From assembly GCA_023897205.1 (NCBI GenBank), contig JAHWDD010000007.1, forward strand, positions 1,240,001 to 1,304,000: a stretch of 64,000 nucleotides of DNA, written 5' to 3'. Below are positions 42,510 through 54,111 of the stretch, one piece after another. The DNA comes from Exophiala sp. HKRS030 (Eukaryota; Ascomycota; Eurotiomycetes; Chaetothyriales; Herpotrichiellaceae). The position numbers and the translations under genes were made by a program. Below the pieces are notes generated by a model. The model was not told where the DNA came from, did no database searches, and saw nothing but the letters and a program-made list of their open reading frames with translations. How positions within the stretch are numbered: the stretch's first letter is position 1; each line of letters begins with the position of its first letter.

Positions 42510-45500
42510 CCTTGTTGACATGGTCCAGGGGATTCTGCTTGGGTGACCAACAAAGGTTTGCTGGTATCGGGTTTCGAGAGGAAAGTGGCACGATGTGTTG
42601 CATCATCTGCTTACCTGAAGACACGATAAGGAGACCTGGAGGGACTGAATCTTTCGTCACCAAGTTGAACAAACAATCCATGTCGTTTTGATGAAATCAC
42701 ATTTCGACTGTGAGACACAGGTCGCAGGCCCGGGCATGGCGTCAACGCAACGTCCAATGGAGTGCAAATCAGAGATCTGTGATTTCCTGGACAGGCATTA
42801 ATTGAGGGAATTGCTCGAAGTCGAATGTTACCTTCGAATGCCGAGTGATAGTGAACGAAGTCCCCGGAAGGAGCCGATCTCGACAGAAAGCGGCCCCCGA
42901 AACTGACTCCAAAAGCATCATCATCTTGAAGATCAGGCGAGAGCGGACTTGAAACCTGGCGACGCTTGATGTCGATGAGGAGCTCACTATGCTTATTTTG
43001 TGTTAGTCTGGTAGAGAAGTGAGGGCCGTGGTCGTTGATCTGGCCAACACAATGCAATTTAGTTCGTGCCAGACCAGCCGAGGCCGTATTTGTTGATGAT
43101 TGGCGACTGCTCTAGAGGTTGGGGGCTGGAAAATATGGCATTAAAGCTAGCAGAGGAGAATGAGACAAGGATCAGACTCCGGTCGGGCGTTCTCAGACGG
43201 TTGTGGCAAGCAGGAAGTTTCAGTTGGATCAGCAACTAGAAAATCGACAGGGGTTGAAGTTTGGGAAAGGGACGAGGAAGATAAGAAAGAGAGCGAGAAA
43301 GAAAGAAAGAACAAGATTATGCCATTTCAAGGACGGAGTACTGTACGAGTACGGGTACCGTAGTTGGCTAGCAGCTGTAGGGAAAAGCCAAGTGTCAAAT
43401 GCAAGTGCAAGGATATGGTTTGCAGTAGGTACCTAAGAATTATCACCTTTGATAGAAAGTGAAGTGAGTGAGGTTGGAATGGAGGAGGTTGTCGTACTGG
43501 TACAGAGTACGAAGTATCCGTGTTGGTACCGACACTTATTTCTTCAGTGACGCAAGGGATACAATTACAGCCAGAGAGAGAGAGTATGAGTACGAGGATG
43601 GAGTACTGAGTAGGTAAGTATGTACGGAGTAATCAATCCCCAGATGAGCCCTCCACGTTTTCCCACAGAGAACTTCGTAGTCGATCTTCGCCCTAGACTC
43701 TGTCTGTTACGTACATCCGATATCATTGAAAAAAAGAACCGGAGGGTCAATCACCAAATGCCTTTGCTACTCATATCTACCGAGCCGCCTCCACGTCACT
43801 TCGAGGGGATGTAGGCCTTTATGTGTTACGAAGTACGGAGTAGGTCCTGAGGACACGGAACGGATAGAGCTACAGATCATCATGGGATTTACAGGTTTCT
43901 TCGAGGTAAAGAGTAGCTGCCTCTTTGGACATGGCCTGCCACACACTTCGTCCGTACAGGACTGGAGGATTCCTTTTCCGGAGCTCAAAAAGACCTACTC
44001 CGTCCTGTACAGTACGGAGTACGCTGTAATAGCTCCCGCCTAACGAGACATACGATAGGGGGCATTCGGCATGGGCGTGAATTGGATCTACAGCCTAACA
44101 AGCCTATTGAGCCTAGTGAAGACAGAGACCTTCTCAGAAGACGAACAACATCGTCATCAGCAGCAACCATCGCACCACTATTTCGTCGATACTCCGTACC
44201 ATCCAACCAAGTACTGGTACATTGCGCTTGTCCCATCAATCACACCCAAATCAATCTACCTGGAAACGTCAGTTCTCACCTGAAATCGGCGCCACCGACG
44301 AATTTCGGATTGCCCGTTGTATGTCGACACAGCCAATATCTTGCCTGTCACTACAGACACAACAATCTTTCCATTGGTGTCATCATGACTGGCAACATTC
44401 CACCATTTGACTTCATGTGCAGCAAGCCACAATGATGGAGGAGAAGCAACAGCGGCTCATTTAGTGATGACCTTGCAGCCAAACAGTGACATTCGTGCTG
44501 GTAACTCGTTCTCGTATTCGTACCATAATCTCTAACCAAAGAAAGCTGACCATAGAATTAATAGCCCTCCGTAAGGATGTTTCGTAAAAAGACGTCACTC
44601 TGATGGTCTCTCTCCCTTCCCTTGTCCCTTTACGAATCCTGCTATTCCTTTCCTCTCCTCTCGTCTCCCTTGTTCGTTCTGTCTCATTTTCAGAAATTCA
44701 ATTGTGTCGACTCTGGGTACTCGTACAGTACTAGCCACGTCTAGCTTGGTTACTGGCGTCAATACCCCGCATGTCTCCTCGACCTCCCATTGATTGTTTT
44801 GCTTTTGCTACCTCTCGTCTCGTATCTTGTCACAAATGTGTCTGTCTACTTGTCCATCTGACCCTGAAGACTTCTTTCAGCCTTCGCCTCGCCCAACCAA
44901 CCACGAACCGTGAGCCCTGCAGTGTGTGTGTCTGCATGTACTGGAGCCCCGCTCGACGTGGTGCCCACCTCCGCCATCAATCCCACTCTCTCGCCTCTGC
45001 TTCGCCGCATCTTGGAGCTACAGTACATGCTGTTCAACCCTGGCCCACTGGCCTCTACCATCCCAGTTCTTGTGGCGTCATGTCCTTCATTCTTGCCCAT
45101 ACCAGGTCGGACACGCCCTCAGTGAACCTTACTTCCCAATGGTACATCGCAGAAGCCCTCTTCTCATTCAGCATGGACCCTGACACCCTCCTCGTACCCT
45201 TCTCTGCTCGGTCCTAAATATCTACACTGCCACCACACGAAATGACCAGTCTCATTCTCTCTACTCTGCCTAGTGAACCGTCCATCCCCCTTCCAAAAGC
45301 CCTGCTCGTCCTGGCGGTACTCCTCTTTTCCATCTTGGTCCAAGTGCTTCACCTATCTGGACTGACTGCAGTACCCTTTGATGACAATCCTACTGCTACC
45401 TCAATCTGTTCCCGCCATTCGATCTAGCTTGTTCCTATTGCTACTTCCGGATACCCTTGCTGTCGCCAGTTGTCTGAATTAATACCGACCTCCTTCGTCA

Positions 45501-46055
45501 GTGTCGTTCCAGTTACAGGGGAGAGAGTCCTCCAACCCTGACGATCAGCACGCCTTCTCTGTTCGGTGTTGACGTGCTGAATGATCGGAACACTGACTTC
45601 AACCCACGGGCGCAACCCCAGAGAAAACAAACATATATTCGCTTGTGCATGGTTGTTACTGGACTCGCATTCACAGTCACACTATCTCCTCCATCTTACC
45701 TGCAACTACTCCCAGTTCGCCCTATATCTTGATTGGTTTGACGCCGGTAGTGTCGCTCCTCTTCGGTCACACCTCACCCTGCACGTACATCTCTCCCCCC
45801 GGCCTTGCTTGCTCCTCTTGCCAACGGAGCCGAGAGAGGGCAGAAAACAACGTTGTCCCTCGGTTTAACCTTACCAGCCTGCCGCTGCTGTGCGACCTTG
45901 ACAGTTTGACTTGGATAGCACACCTGCCAGTCCTCGGCAACTCGTGCTCGTGTGGCTAGTCTCGCCCAAGAGGGTTCTTCCTGGACATTGATGATTGTGC
46001 CGAAGCCATAATCGGCCGACTTCAATTTCTACTTGCCAGCTACAATCCGGACACT
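42510..46055. other. 3.5 kb gene-poor region with TACTCCGTA cluster and CT-rich leader
   Basis: No frame here resembles a known protein. At 43.3-44.2 kb seven copies of acggagta/tactccgt lie within about 900 bp (43333, 43624, 43835, 43996, 44014, 44190 and nearby variants). From about 44.6 to 46.05 kb the plus strand is pyrimidine-rich, as expected of a long promoter or leader for the SANT-domain gene. A minus-strand frame at 42611-43057 is open for 148 codons but not recognisable. Confidence 0.5.
43333..44197. repeat. Cluster of TACTCCGTA/TACGGAGTA motifs
   Basis: Copies at 43333, 43624, 43835, 43996, 44014 and 44190, several extended to gtacggagtac. The pair at 43996 and 44014 is in opposite orientation with a ctgtacag palindrome between, so it can form a hairpin. 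Confidence 0.6.
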
Positions 46056-47002
46056 ATGTCGTAAGTTTCTCCCCTCCCTGCCTGGTACCTCCATATTCCA
46101 ACCCCTTCCGAGAGAGGGCCTCTTGTTCCTGCTGGATCGGGCTCTTCAACCACCCGTGGAGGAATGACTGCTTTACCCAGCTCTGACATTGTATCCTGCT
46201 AGGAGTCCCCCACCACACAAGAAGCAGAAGCAGACACTAGCCACCACGTCGCCCAATACGGCCAACAAGGACGTGCCGGCGCCTCAGACGCCACTGGCGC
46301 CCAAGCCCAATTCTGAGCCTCTTTTGATGCCCGCAACTGATCCCAGCAATCCTCGAAAGCGTGGTCGAGCTTCTCCGAGTCCCAAGCTGAACACCTTGCC
46401 CCCAGCGACAGGTTTTATACCAGAATCGCCATCGACCACGCCCAGCGTGCCCGGTGTTTCCATCAATGCCTTACTCAGTGATGAGTCGGGCAAAAAGCGC
46501 GGTCGCACCAACACTCCATGGACACCGCAGGAAGAACAACGCCTCAAGCAAATGCGAGATGCAGGTCATAGTTGGAGTGAGATTGCCAAAGTATTGAGGC
46601 GTTGGTATTCCTGTTTGATTTCCAAGCTCACATCTGACAGGCCTTTCCTGCGCGGACGGAAGGAAGTGTGAAGAAACATTGGTACAAGGCAAGTATCTGC
46701 GACCTCAAATCCGAAATAGGGGGCTAACTTGATTCGAGGACATGCACTACGCAGAGTTTGCAGAAGATGAGGCAAGGCTCATGCTCATCTTGTATGTGAC
46801 CGGAACTGACGCTGTCCAGTCCGCTGCCCTCCGTGAAGCTATCAAAGAATACGATGCGAATAAGTGGAAAGCTATTGGGCAGAAGCTCGGCAAGCCAGCA
46901 AAGGTACGTTCTGGCCCCACGTAATTCTGCCTGATTCTGCTTATTAACCGACACTGCCAGGCGTGCGAGCAGTATGCGCGAGAGCATTTCAGGAACGGAT
47001 GA
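46056..47002 (+). CDS. SANT/Myb-like DNA-binding domain protein
   Basis: Six exons: 46056-46060, 46203-46590, 46641-46688, 46739-46771, 46820-46903 and 46961-47002, about 199 residues. The introns are 142, 50, 50, 48 and 57 nt. The SANT domain reads WTPQEEQRLKQMRDAG then HSWSEIAKAFPARTEGSVKK and HWYKDMHY, followed by a second helix-rich unit EAIKEYDANKWKAIGQKLG and the end KACEQYAREHFRNG. Introns 3 (46689-46738) and 4 (46772-46819) have GC donors (gcaagt and gcaagg). Without intron 3 removed, a stop follows. Intron 4 is a multiple of 3 and open, so retention would add 16 residues. The N-terminal 90 residues are disordered and basic. The first coding exon is only ATGTC; this short exon is the least certain part. 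A nuclear DNA-binding role is expected and targets are unknown. Confidence 0.82.
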
Positions 47003-48592
47003 GACCACGGTGGATTATCTCACATGTTCTGAAGCGAAGGCGTTGGGTCGGACACCAAAGTGTATTGTGCTATCTCAGATTACAGAACTGATGGTTTTTT
47101 CCCCCTCGCATTGGAAGATACTCTACTATGTCTTGTGTGTCGGATACCAGAATGCATGGGAGGAGCGCTGGATATGTTCACCACCTGGTCAGGGATTGGG
47201 TTTGCTCGCAGTAATTAACGCTTTTGGATCTGGGACATGGTGAGGCTGAATAATGTGGCCTTTTCCGAATAACGATTTCATGTGCTCCAAACTACAAGAC
47301 AGATCGAGACCGAGTATGCTTGTCAGGCCGGGGTCACCCAAGCACCTCAGCAATCTGTCAACCATGCGACGGTGCGTGTGCCAATCACGAGGTGCTTGCC
47401 GACCTGTGTCGCCTTAGTGATTTGTATGGCGAGTATTGGTTGGGCCACAGTACCCGGGGAGTACTGACTAGTGGGTGTTGGCTGGTCCGCAGCTGTGTTA
47501 GCTTTGAGCTGCATCTGTACTCTCGAGGATGTGACAGCGGCGGCAACTACCTGGCTGCACGAGCGCTAAATGTTACAGACTGTGAGCCACTCGTCTCTAC
47601 GTCTGTGTCTGCCACTGCCATTCTAGGTACGGAGGGACATTGATCAGGCTAGACGTAGAAAAAGAAAAGATAGGACTCCGGGGATTGCAGAAGGACAAGG
47701 GGTGCGACCAGGATATTGCCATGAATGACAACCAAGTACGAGTAGGGGGTACGAATACGATGAAAGAGTTAATCTCTACGAGTCTATATGTACGGAGTAC
47801 ATGGTGGAGGAGAATTGTTTCCCCGCCTTCCGAACTCACCTTCCTCTTATCGCTATTATCGTTATCGTTATCGCCACAGGATTGTACGCTCGTATTCGTA
47901 CACTCACACCAGGTCCTACTTTCTCCGCATTGGGCAACTGAGAGTACTTTTTTTTCTCGCTCCTCATATTTTTTTCCCTGCGCCCTTCCACCCGCACTGA
48001 CTACGACCGCCGGCCAGGTCCAGTCAGGTTTCTAGACATAATGGCAACGTTACAAAGTTGAACGGTGACTCACCCAACACATTTCACTGCTTGAAACATT
48101 TTTCGCTCCTCTCCTTTCGTATCCTGTGCTCTCATCTTTGCCTGGTGTCTGCTCTTTTCCTGTACCACTAGCCACAGCCTCGAGGACTTGGGACTTGGAT
48201 TTCAACGTTGCACGACCTCGTTTGGACGGAGACTAGAGTCACGACTCCACCGCTCTTTTCACCACTCATCGCCACCGTTGTCTTGTGTCGGGCTCCTCTC
48301 TGCTTGCATCAGTGACTTCAGGGTGATCCTCCTTTGTCAGAGACTGGACGGCCGGTCTGCATTCGAGTCCAGCATACCTTGGTAAGTACAATCATTGTGC
48401 ATGAACAGCTGTTCGTCCGGTTCCGTCGAGTGGCCCTTACTCCATGCCCGTTGGGCACCTGCATGATGAACCCTCGTCGTCCTTGTGGTTGCATTGGCGA
48501 CAATTCGGTTTATTGCAGCATCCCAAAAGTGATGCTTACTTCTGGCCTAGATTTCCGCCGCAGTTTAACCACCTTCCTCCCAACTCTCCCTG
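47003..48592. other. Intergenic region, promoter of the NCS1 permease
   Basis: 1.6 kb with no gene recognised. A TACTCCGTA-type motif lies at 47792. From about 47.8 kb the plus strand is T/C-rich, typical of a leader. A spliceable leader intron near 48380 (gtaagt) is possible. Confidence 0.4.
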
Positions 48593-50182
48593 ATGGCCAC
48601 TAAAGCCGATCGATTCGACGCTGAGAAAGCGCAAATCCAACCATTACCTCAGCCGACTACCACCGTGTCCGGCTACCATGCGTCCGACCACGACAGACCT
48701 GCTGATCTGTCCTTGTCCGCCCGGTTGTCCGCGCGCCTTCGATCCTTCGAGCATGTTCTGCTCAAGTACAACATCGAGACCCGTGGGATACAACGAGTGG
48801 AGGATCACGAAAAACAACATATGTCGTGGTTTACCTACCTTCAAGTTTTTGTGCTCTGGACGTCGATAAATCTGGCCATAAACAACGTAACGTTGGGCAT
48901 GCTGGGCCCGGCTGTGTACGAGCTTTCCTATACAGACTCGTCACTCTGCGCAGCTCTGGGTGCTCTCTTGGGCTCCCTGCCTGTGGCTTGGATTGCAACA
49001 TGGGGACCACTTTCCGGGATCCGGACAATGGTATGGGGAAGATACGCCATGGGTTGGTACCCCAGCAAGCTGATCGTCATTCTGAACATCATCGTCATGC
49101 TAGGCTACTCTCTTCTGGTGTCCATTATTGCTGGGCAGGTGCTCTCAGCAGTTTCCCCGAATGGATCCATGTCCGTGGTTGTTGGTATTGTGATCGTGGC
49201 TGTCATCACTTGGGCGGTGACGACTTTTGGAATTGCCGTTTTCCACTACTACGAGCGGTTTGCCTGGCTGCCCCAGCTGATCGTTTTCTCCATTTTGTAT
49301 GGCGTGGCGGCTAAGCACTTCGACACCTCAACTCCCAGTGTGGGAGACAGTCGTACGGTCACCGGCAATCGGCTATCCTTCTTCTCAATTTGCGTATCTG
49401 CTGCCATTACGTACTCAGGTCTCGGTATGGACTTCTTTGTCTACTGGCCGACCACGGCTTCACGACCCTTGATTTTCATTATGACTTTACTGGGCCTCAC
49501 ACTTTCCTTCACCTTTGCCTTTGTGCTGGGAGCAGGGGTAGCTTCAGGCATTTACAAGTCAGACGCATACATGAATGCTTGGACCAATTCACAGGGTGGA
49601 TCGGGGTCAGGAGCTTTACTGGTCGAAGCCTATTCTCCCTTGGGCACTTTTGGCAAGTTCTGTGCTGTCATCGCTGCATTGGGCGGCATTGCAAACATGA
49701 TTCCACCGACGTATTCGTCCGGGGTCGACTTTCAGATGCTCAATCGATACTTTGACAGGGTCCCCAGAGTCATCTGGAACACCCTTGGTGCCGTCATCTA
49801 CACAGTTTGCGCTTTGGCCGGGCGCAACAATCTCGGCGTAATCTTTACTAATTTTCTAGCGTTAATGGGGTATTGGGTCGCCATATGGGTGGCGATTTTA
49901 CTCGAAGAGTTCCTCATCTTCCGGAAAGCAAAGTCATCTAATTATGACTGGCACGTGTGGAATCACAGAGGAAAGCTTCCAGTCGGGGTTGCAGCACTTG
50001 TGGCATTTCTAATCGGCTGGGCAGGCGCGATTCTTTGCATGGCCCAGGTCTGGTACACTGGCCCAATTTCTAGACTGGTCGGTGATCATGGCGCCGACAT
50101 GGGCAACTACGTCGGGTTTTCCTGGGCAGCATTGGTCTACCCGCCCCTACGTTGGTTTGAGCGGAAACGCTTTGGAAGATAG
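48593..50182 (+). CDS. NCS1-family purine-cytosine permease (FCY2/FcyB type)
   Basis: A single exon of 529 residues. Cytosolic N terminus, then ETRGIQRVEDHEKQ and WTSINLAINNVTLGMLGP, the NCS1 signature, followed by GALLGSLPVAWIATWGPLSG, GRYAMGWYPSKLIVILNIIV, YSGLGMDFFVYWPT, ANMIPPTYSSGVDFQMLNRY and the YDWHVWNHRGKLPVG loop. Twelve spans expected. In yeasts and aspergilli this family imports cytosine, adenine, guanine and hypoxanthine with protons at the plasma membrane, and takes up 5-fluorocytosine. Whether it takes purines, cytosine or another heterocycle is not decidable here. The intronless structure is unusual for this window but not for the family. Confidence 0.92.
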   Translation: MATKADRFDAEKAQIQPLPQPTTTVSGYHASDHDRPADLSLSARLSARLRSFEHVLLKYNIETRGIQRVEDHEKQHMSWFTYLQVFVLWTSINLAINNVTLGMLGPAVYELSYTDSSLCAALGALLGSLPVAWIATWGPLSGIRTMVWGRYAMGWYPSKLIVILNIIVMLGYSLLVSIIAGQVLSAVSPNGSMSVVVGIVIVAVITWAVTTFGIAVFHYYERFAWLPQLIVFSILYGVAAKHFDTSTPSVGDSRTVTGNRLSFFSICVSAAITYSGLGMDFFVYWPTTASRPLIFIMTLLGLTLSFTFAFVLGAGVASGIYKSDAYMNAWTNSQGGSGSGALLVEAYSPLGTFGKFCAVIAALGGIANMIPPTYSSGVDFQMLNRYFDRVPRVIWNTLGAVIYTVCALAGRNNLGVIFTNFLALMGYWVAIWVAILLEEFLIFRKAKSSNYDWHVWNHRGKLPVGVAALVAFLIGWAGAILCMAQVWYTGPISRLVGDHGADMGNYVGFSWAALVYPPLRWFERKRFGR

Positions 50183-51715
50183 AGTGCATGCGGCTTAAGG
50201 ACGTGGCTCTTGCGAATCAACAAGACCTCTATATAATATTTATTCAATTGGCCATCACCCGCCACAGACATTCCTGGGAAAACCCTGATAAGTCTGCGAA
50301 ATGTTACTCGACGCTTCCAAAGACCAGCAAATATCAATATCCTCGTATTCGCATCGTGCCCTGACTTTACAAACGCAAATTGAATACGAGACACAAAATT
50401 AGCTGACCAGGTTATTGGCCACGTTGCGTAAGGCTTGAGTGTTTGTTTTTCACGTCCACACAAAGTCAATTCTATATCAAGTATCATGTTTGGGGCCTCC
50501 ACAGAGAGAACCTGTCACACGACGTCTCTCGGATCCTCGGAGTTTGGGATGCATATAAATGCTGGCTGGAGGCGGCCACGAGCTCGTGACGCTCAGACTT
50601 ACAATCTGCTGTCATCATATTGGTCACAAAGACAAAGTGAGCCGCTTATGTGGTCCCTGCTGAGATCTCTCCGAAGAGATGGATCGTGTCGCATGAACCT
50701 TTGGAACAGAGTTCTCTACACGTCGCCTAAAAACAGACCCTGAGCGCTGGTGGTTGTCCATACACAGCAAGGCTGGTGGACTCGATGTCAAAACTTTTCA
50801 AGACAAGCGTCGAGCTTTTATGTCAATCTAAGCCTATTGAAGCGTTGGCAAAGCTTTCTCTCTCGTGCAGATTGGCATCTAGCATTTGCCCCCTTCTTGC
50901 GAGATCTGGCCTTGGCTGCGACCAATGGTTGGAAGATCATCCCGGGCTGGTCAAACTTTTTCTTTACCCCCTGATACCGAGATACTGCAGCCATTCAGGG
51001 GATGAATGTTGGGGCTTCGATGAGAAAAACAAAAGCCATGCGTATACGAGCACTTCTGTGTTTATCTCTATGGCGCGGCTAATATTTACGAACCCTACCC
51101 TCTTCATGTATCGGTTAAGGGGTGTGCGCCTGTCGATACTACTGTCAGCCCCACGTCAACATCGTTGTCAAAAGTGTCAGCCTCAGCCTTCCTTCTGAAA
51201 GCCGCAAAGCAAGCCCGGAGCCATGGACTCGATGATATGAAAACGAAATAAAAGAATAAGCGACTCGAAAGTATCCGGACCACCCTTGCTGCCCTGGCCA
51301 GGTCGACGAGATTGATTTATAGCCACAATCGCACCTTTTCGCTTAGCCTCACTGAAACTTTGCCGGAGCCTGATTGTTTGTGATAACAAAGGTAGGAAAG
51401 GCCAGACCTGGATCCAATATTGTGGCTCTAGCCCGTCATGATGGCAAACTCTCACATGCGGAACGCATGCTCCACAAACTGACACGGCTGTCTCGCCGTC
51501 ACCGTCACATCATGATGGTCTTGAGTATGTCAACCCTGTGCTTACCGTGTAGCCTTCCATTGTTCTTTTCCTTCTCTCACTGTGAATTGCCATTTCGAGT
51601 CTCTCATTACCTCGACTGTTGTTGATCATCCTCGCTGCCCTCTCTCACTCGCTTGGGAGGCAGTGCTGGCTTATTCTTGCTCTTCTTTTCTCCTGTTGTT
51701 ACTTCCATTTTCAAG
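50183..51715. other. Intergenic region between permease and laccase
   Basis: 1.5 kb, no gene recognised. The last 200 bp are CT-rich (tcttcttttctcctg), typical of a strong fungal promoter or leader for the laccase. Confidence 0.45.
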
Positions 51716-53962
51716 ATGCAGGGCCATTCGTTTTCCCTGCTTGAATTGTTTGTTTTCTTGTTGATCACCAATTTTGCGGCCGGCGCTTCGTCTGGAACAA
51801 CGTCATCTTTACCAACGACCAGTTCGACATCGTGGCACCGCCCTTCCCCAACGACCTCGTGGTACAACGGCACAACAACTTCCATCCGGAGCTCATCGAC
51901 CACGACGACAACCTCCGAAGCCCTAACCACTGTACTACCACAGTCGATATCAGATATAATTTTTCCGACAGCTTTTCCCTTTCAAAAGCCCATTCATCCA
52001 TGGAACATCCCTAGTGGCAGATGGCGTCTTTCCCAGTCGCAGACAAATGGCAAGGGACTTTTAGGCACGATCCCGCTCGGTGGACAAGGGGGTGCACCCA
52101 GATTTCCGGCCTTTGTTGGGGCTCCTGGCCCAAAGGGTGTCTATACTGGCGGATCATCAGGCAGTGGTCCGTCTAGCAGTGGCTCGTCAGGTGGTGGCAG
52201 CAATCCACCAAAGACGTTTCCTTGGGGGTCACGTACAGCAAACAACACCAATCCCTACACCAACCCCCCCAAGACCGGCGTTGTTCGAAGCTACAACTTT
52301 GTCCTGGAGCGTGGAGTTCTAGCACCCGATGGAGTTCAGCGCGATGTCATCCTCATCAATGGCCAGTTCCCCGGACCCACCATCGAGGCCAACTGGGGTG
52401 ATACTATCGAAGTCACCGTGACGAATCTGATCTCTGAACCCAAGGAGGGTACTTCTTTGCACTGGCATGGTCTGCTGCAACAAGGCACTCCGTGGGAGGA
52501 TGGCGTTCCGGGCATCACACAATGTCCGATCGCTCCAGGAGCCACGTTTACCTATTCGTACTTGGCTGACCTATACGGCACATCGTGGTATCATGCCCAC
52601 TACTCTGCACAATATGCGGCTGGGTTGTTTGGTGCCATCATCATCCATGGGCCTTCTAATGCCAACTATGACGTTGATCTCGGACCAGTCCTGCTCACCG
52701 ACTACTATCACAGGGAATACTACGACATTGTGGAGGAAGTGATGGGCACCGATCTCAGCAAAGTCGCTCCCTATTCCGACAACAACTTGATCAATGGAAA
52801 GGGCACGTTCGACTGTAATCTCTTGGCGAATGACACTACATGCACCCCCAATGCTGGATATGCCAAATTCCAATTCACAAAGGGCCAGAAATACCGACTT
52901 CGCCTGATCAATGCCGGTGCTGAAGGTCTCCAGAAATTCAGCATCGACAATCACCAGCTTACTGTCATGGCTTACGACTTCGTGCCCATCCAACCATACA
53001 CCACCGAGATAGTCACGTTGGGAGTGGGCCAACGCGCGGACGTTATCGTCGAAGCGACCGGTGGCGTCAATGATGCCGTCTGGATGCGAAGTGTCATCAG
53101 CAATTGTTCTCTCGCCAATCAACCCTATGGCTATGCGATGGTGTATTACCAGAACGCCAACACTGACTTTAAGCCCAACAGCACGGCGTGGACCGACACG
53201 ACCGATGCCTGTGCGAATGACGATCTCAGCAAGACGGTGCCATACTACCAGATCACGCCTCCGGGCACACCTGCCAAGGAGGTCACGGTGGACGTGAACT
53301 TTGGCGTCAACGCGACGGGTAGTCTCGTCTGGACCATGAACAATAGCACCTTCCGCACGTGCTACAACGATCCGGCCCTGTTTCGGGCGCAAGAGCTCAT
53401 TACCTCGCCGAACAGCACGTTTGAGTATCCCGACGAGTGGAACGTTTACGACATGGGCGAGGCGAGCAGTATCCGGGTCATCGTCAACAATCTGACTCCG
53501 GTGTCGCACCCGATGCACCTGCACGGACACAACATGCACGTGCTGGCCGAGGGCACGGGTACTTGGGACGGCACCGTGGTCAATCCTAGTAATCCTGCAC
53601 GACGAGACACTCAACTTCTCCGCCCGGTCGACGCGAGTGGGAACCCCGGGTATTTGGTGATGCAGTTCGACGCGGATAACCCTGGAATGTGGCCTTTTCA
53701 TTGTCACATCGCTTGGCATGTCAGTGGTGGGTTGTATATCAATATTTTGGTGAGTTTTTGTTCTCGTCTCTTTTTGGTTTTTGTGCAACCCCTGCCGAGG
53801 AGGTTTGGTCTGACTGAACAAATACTAATGTTGGTCTCTGAAATTTAGGAACGACCAAATGACATTCCCACAAACACGCCCGGCGGATTTAATGACATGT
53901 GTACGACTTGGGGTCAATATACGAGTCTCGGACCGATTGATCAAATCGATTCCGGGTTATAG
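51716..53962 (+). CDS. Secreted ascomycete laccase (multicopper oxidase)
   Basis: Two exons, 51716-53749 and 53849-53962, with a 99 nt intron (gtgagt, tactaat branch, atttag). About 715 residues. A signal peptide (LELFVFLLITNFAAGA) is followed by about 170 residues rich in Ser, Thr, Gly and Pro, then three cupredoxin domains. Copper ligand motifs in order: HWHG, WYHAHYSAQ, HPMHLHGHNMHVL and HCHIAWHVSGG. The last exon encodes ERPNDIP, GGFNDMC and the final DSGL, the C-terminal plug of asco-laccases that closes the T2/T3 solvent channel after processing. It oxidises phenols (lignin-derived or melanin precursors) with reduction of oxygen to water. Usual length is about 560-620, so the N-terminal extension is the oddity. 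A long antisense open frame lies over it but is not a gene. Confidence 0.93.
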
Positions 53963-54111
53963 TGGTGACCGATCGATTAGTTTCCCCGGGATTACCTCTC
54001 TCAGACGGCGTTTCTTGATACGAAGAGCGAGGTATAATAAATGAATGAGAAATTTAAAAAGTTTTGAGAGCACTGGAATGTTGCTCGACCGTTTTTCATG
54101 TCATGCCAGGT

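Noticed and set aside
42611..43057. Minus-strand 148-codon frame
   Set aside because: A segment such as SPDLQDDDAFGVSFGG looks protein-like, but no start, splice partner or family could be found.
44771..45217. 148-codon plus-strand frame before the SANT gene
   Set aside because: Ser/Cys/His-rich translation of a pyrimidine-rich leader, with no recognisable domain.
52571..53821. 416-codon minus-strand open frame
   Set aside because: Antisense shadow of the laccase. No family features, and Val/Arg/His/Ile bias.
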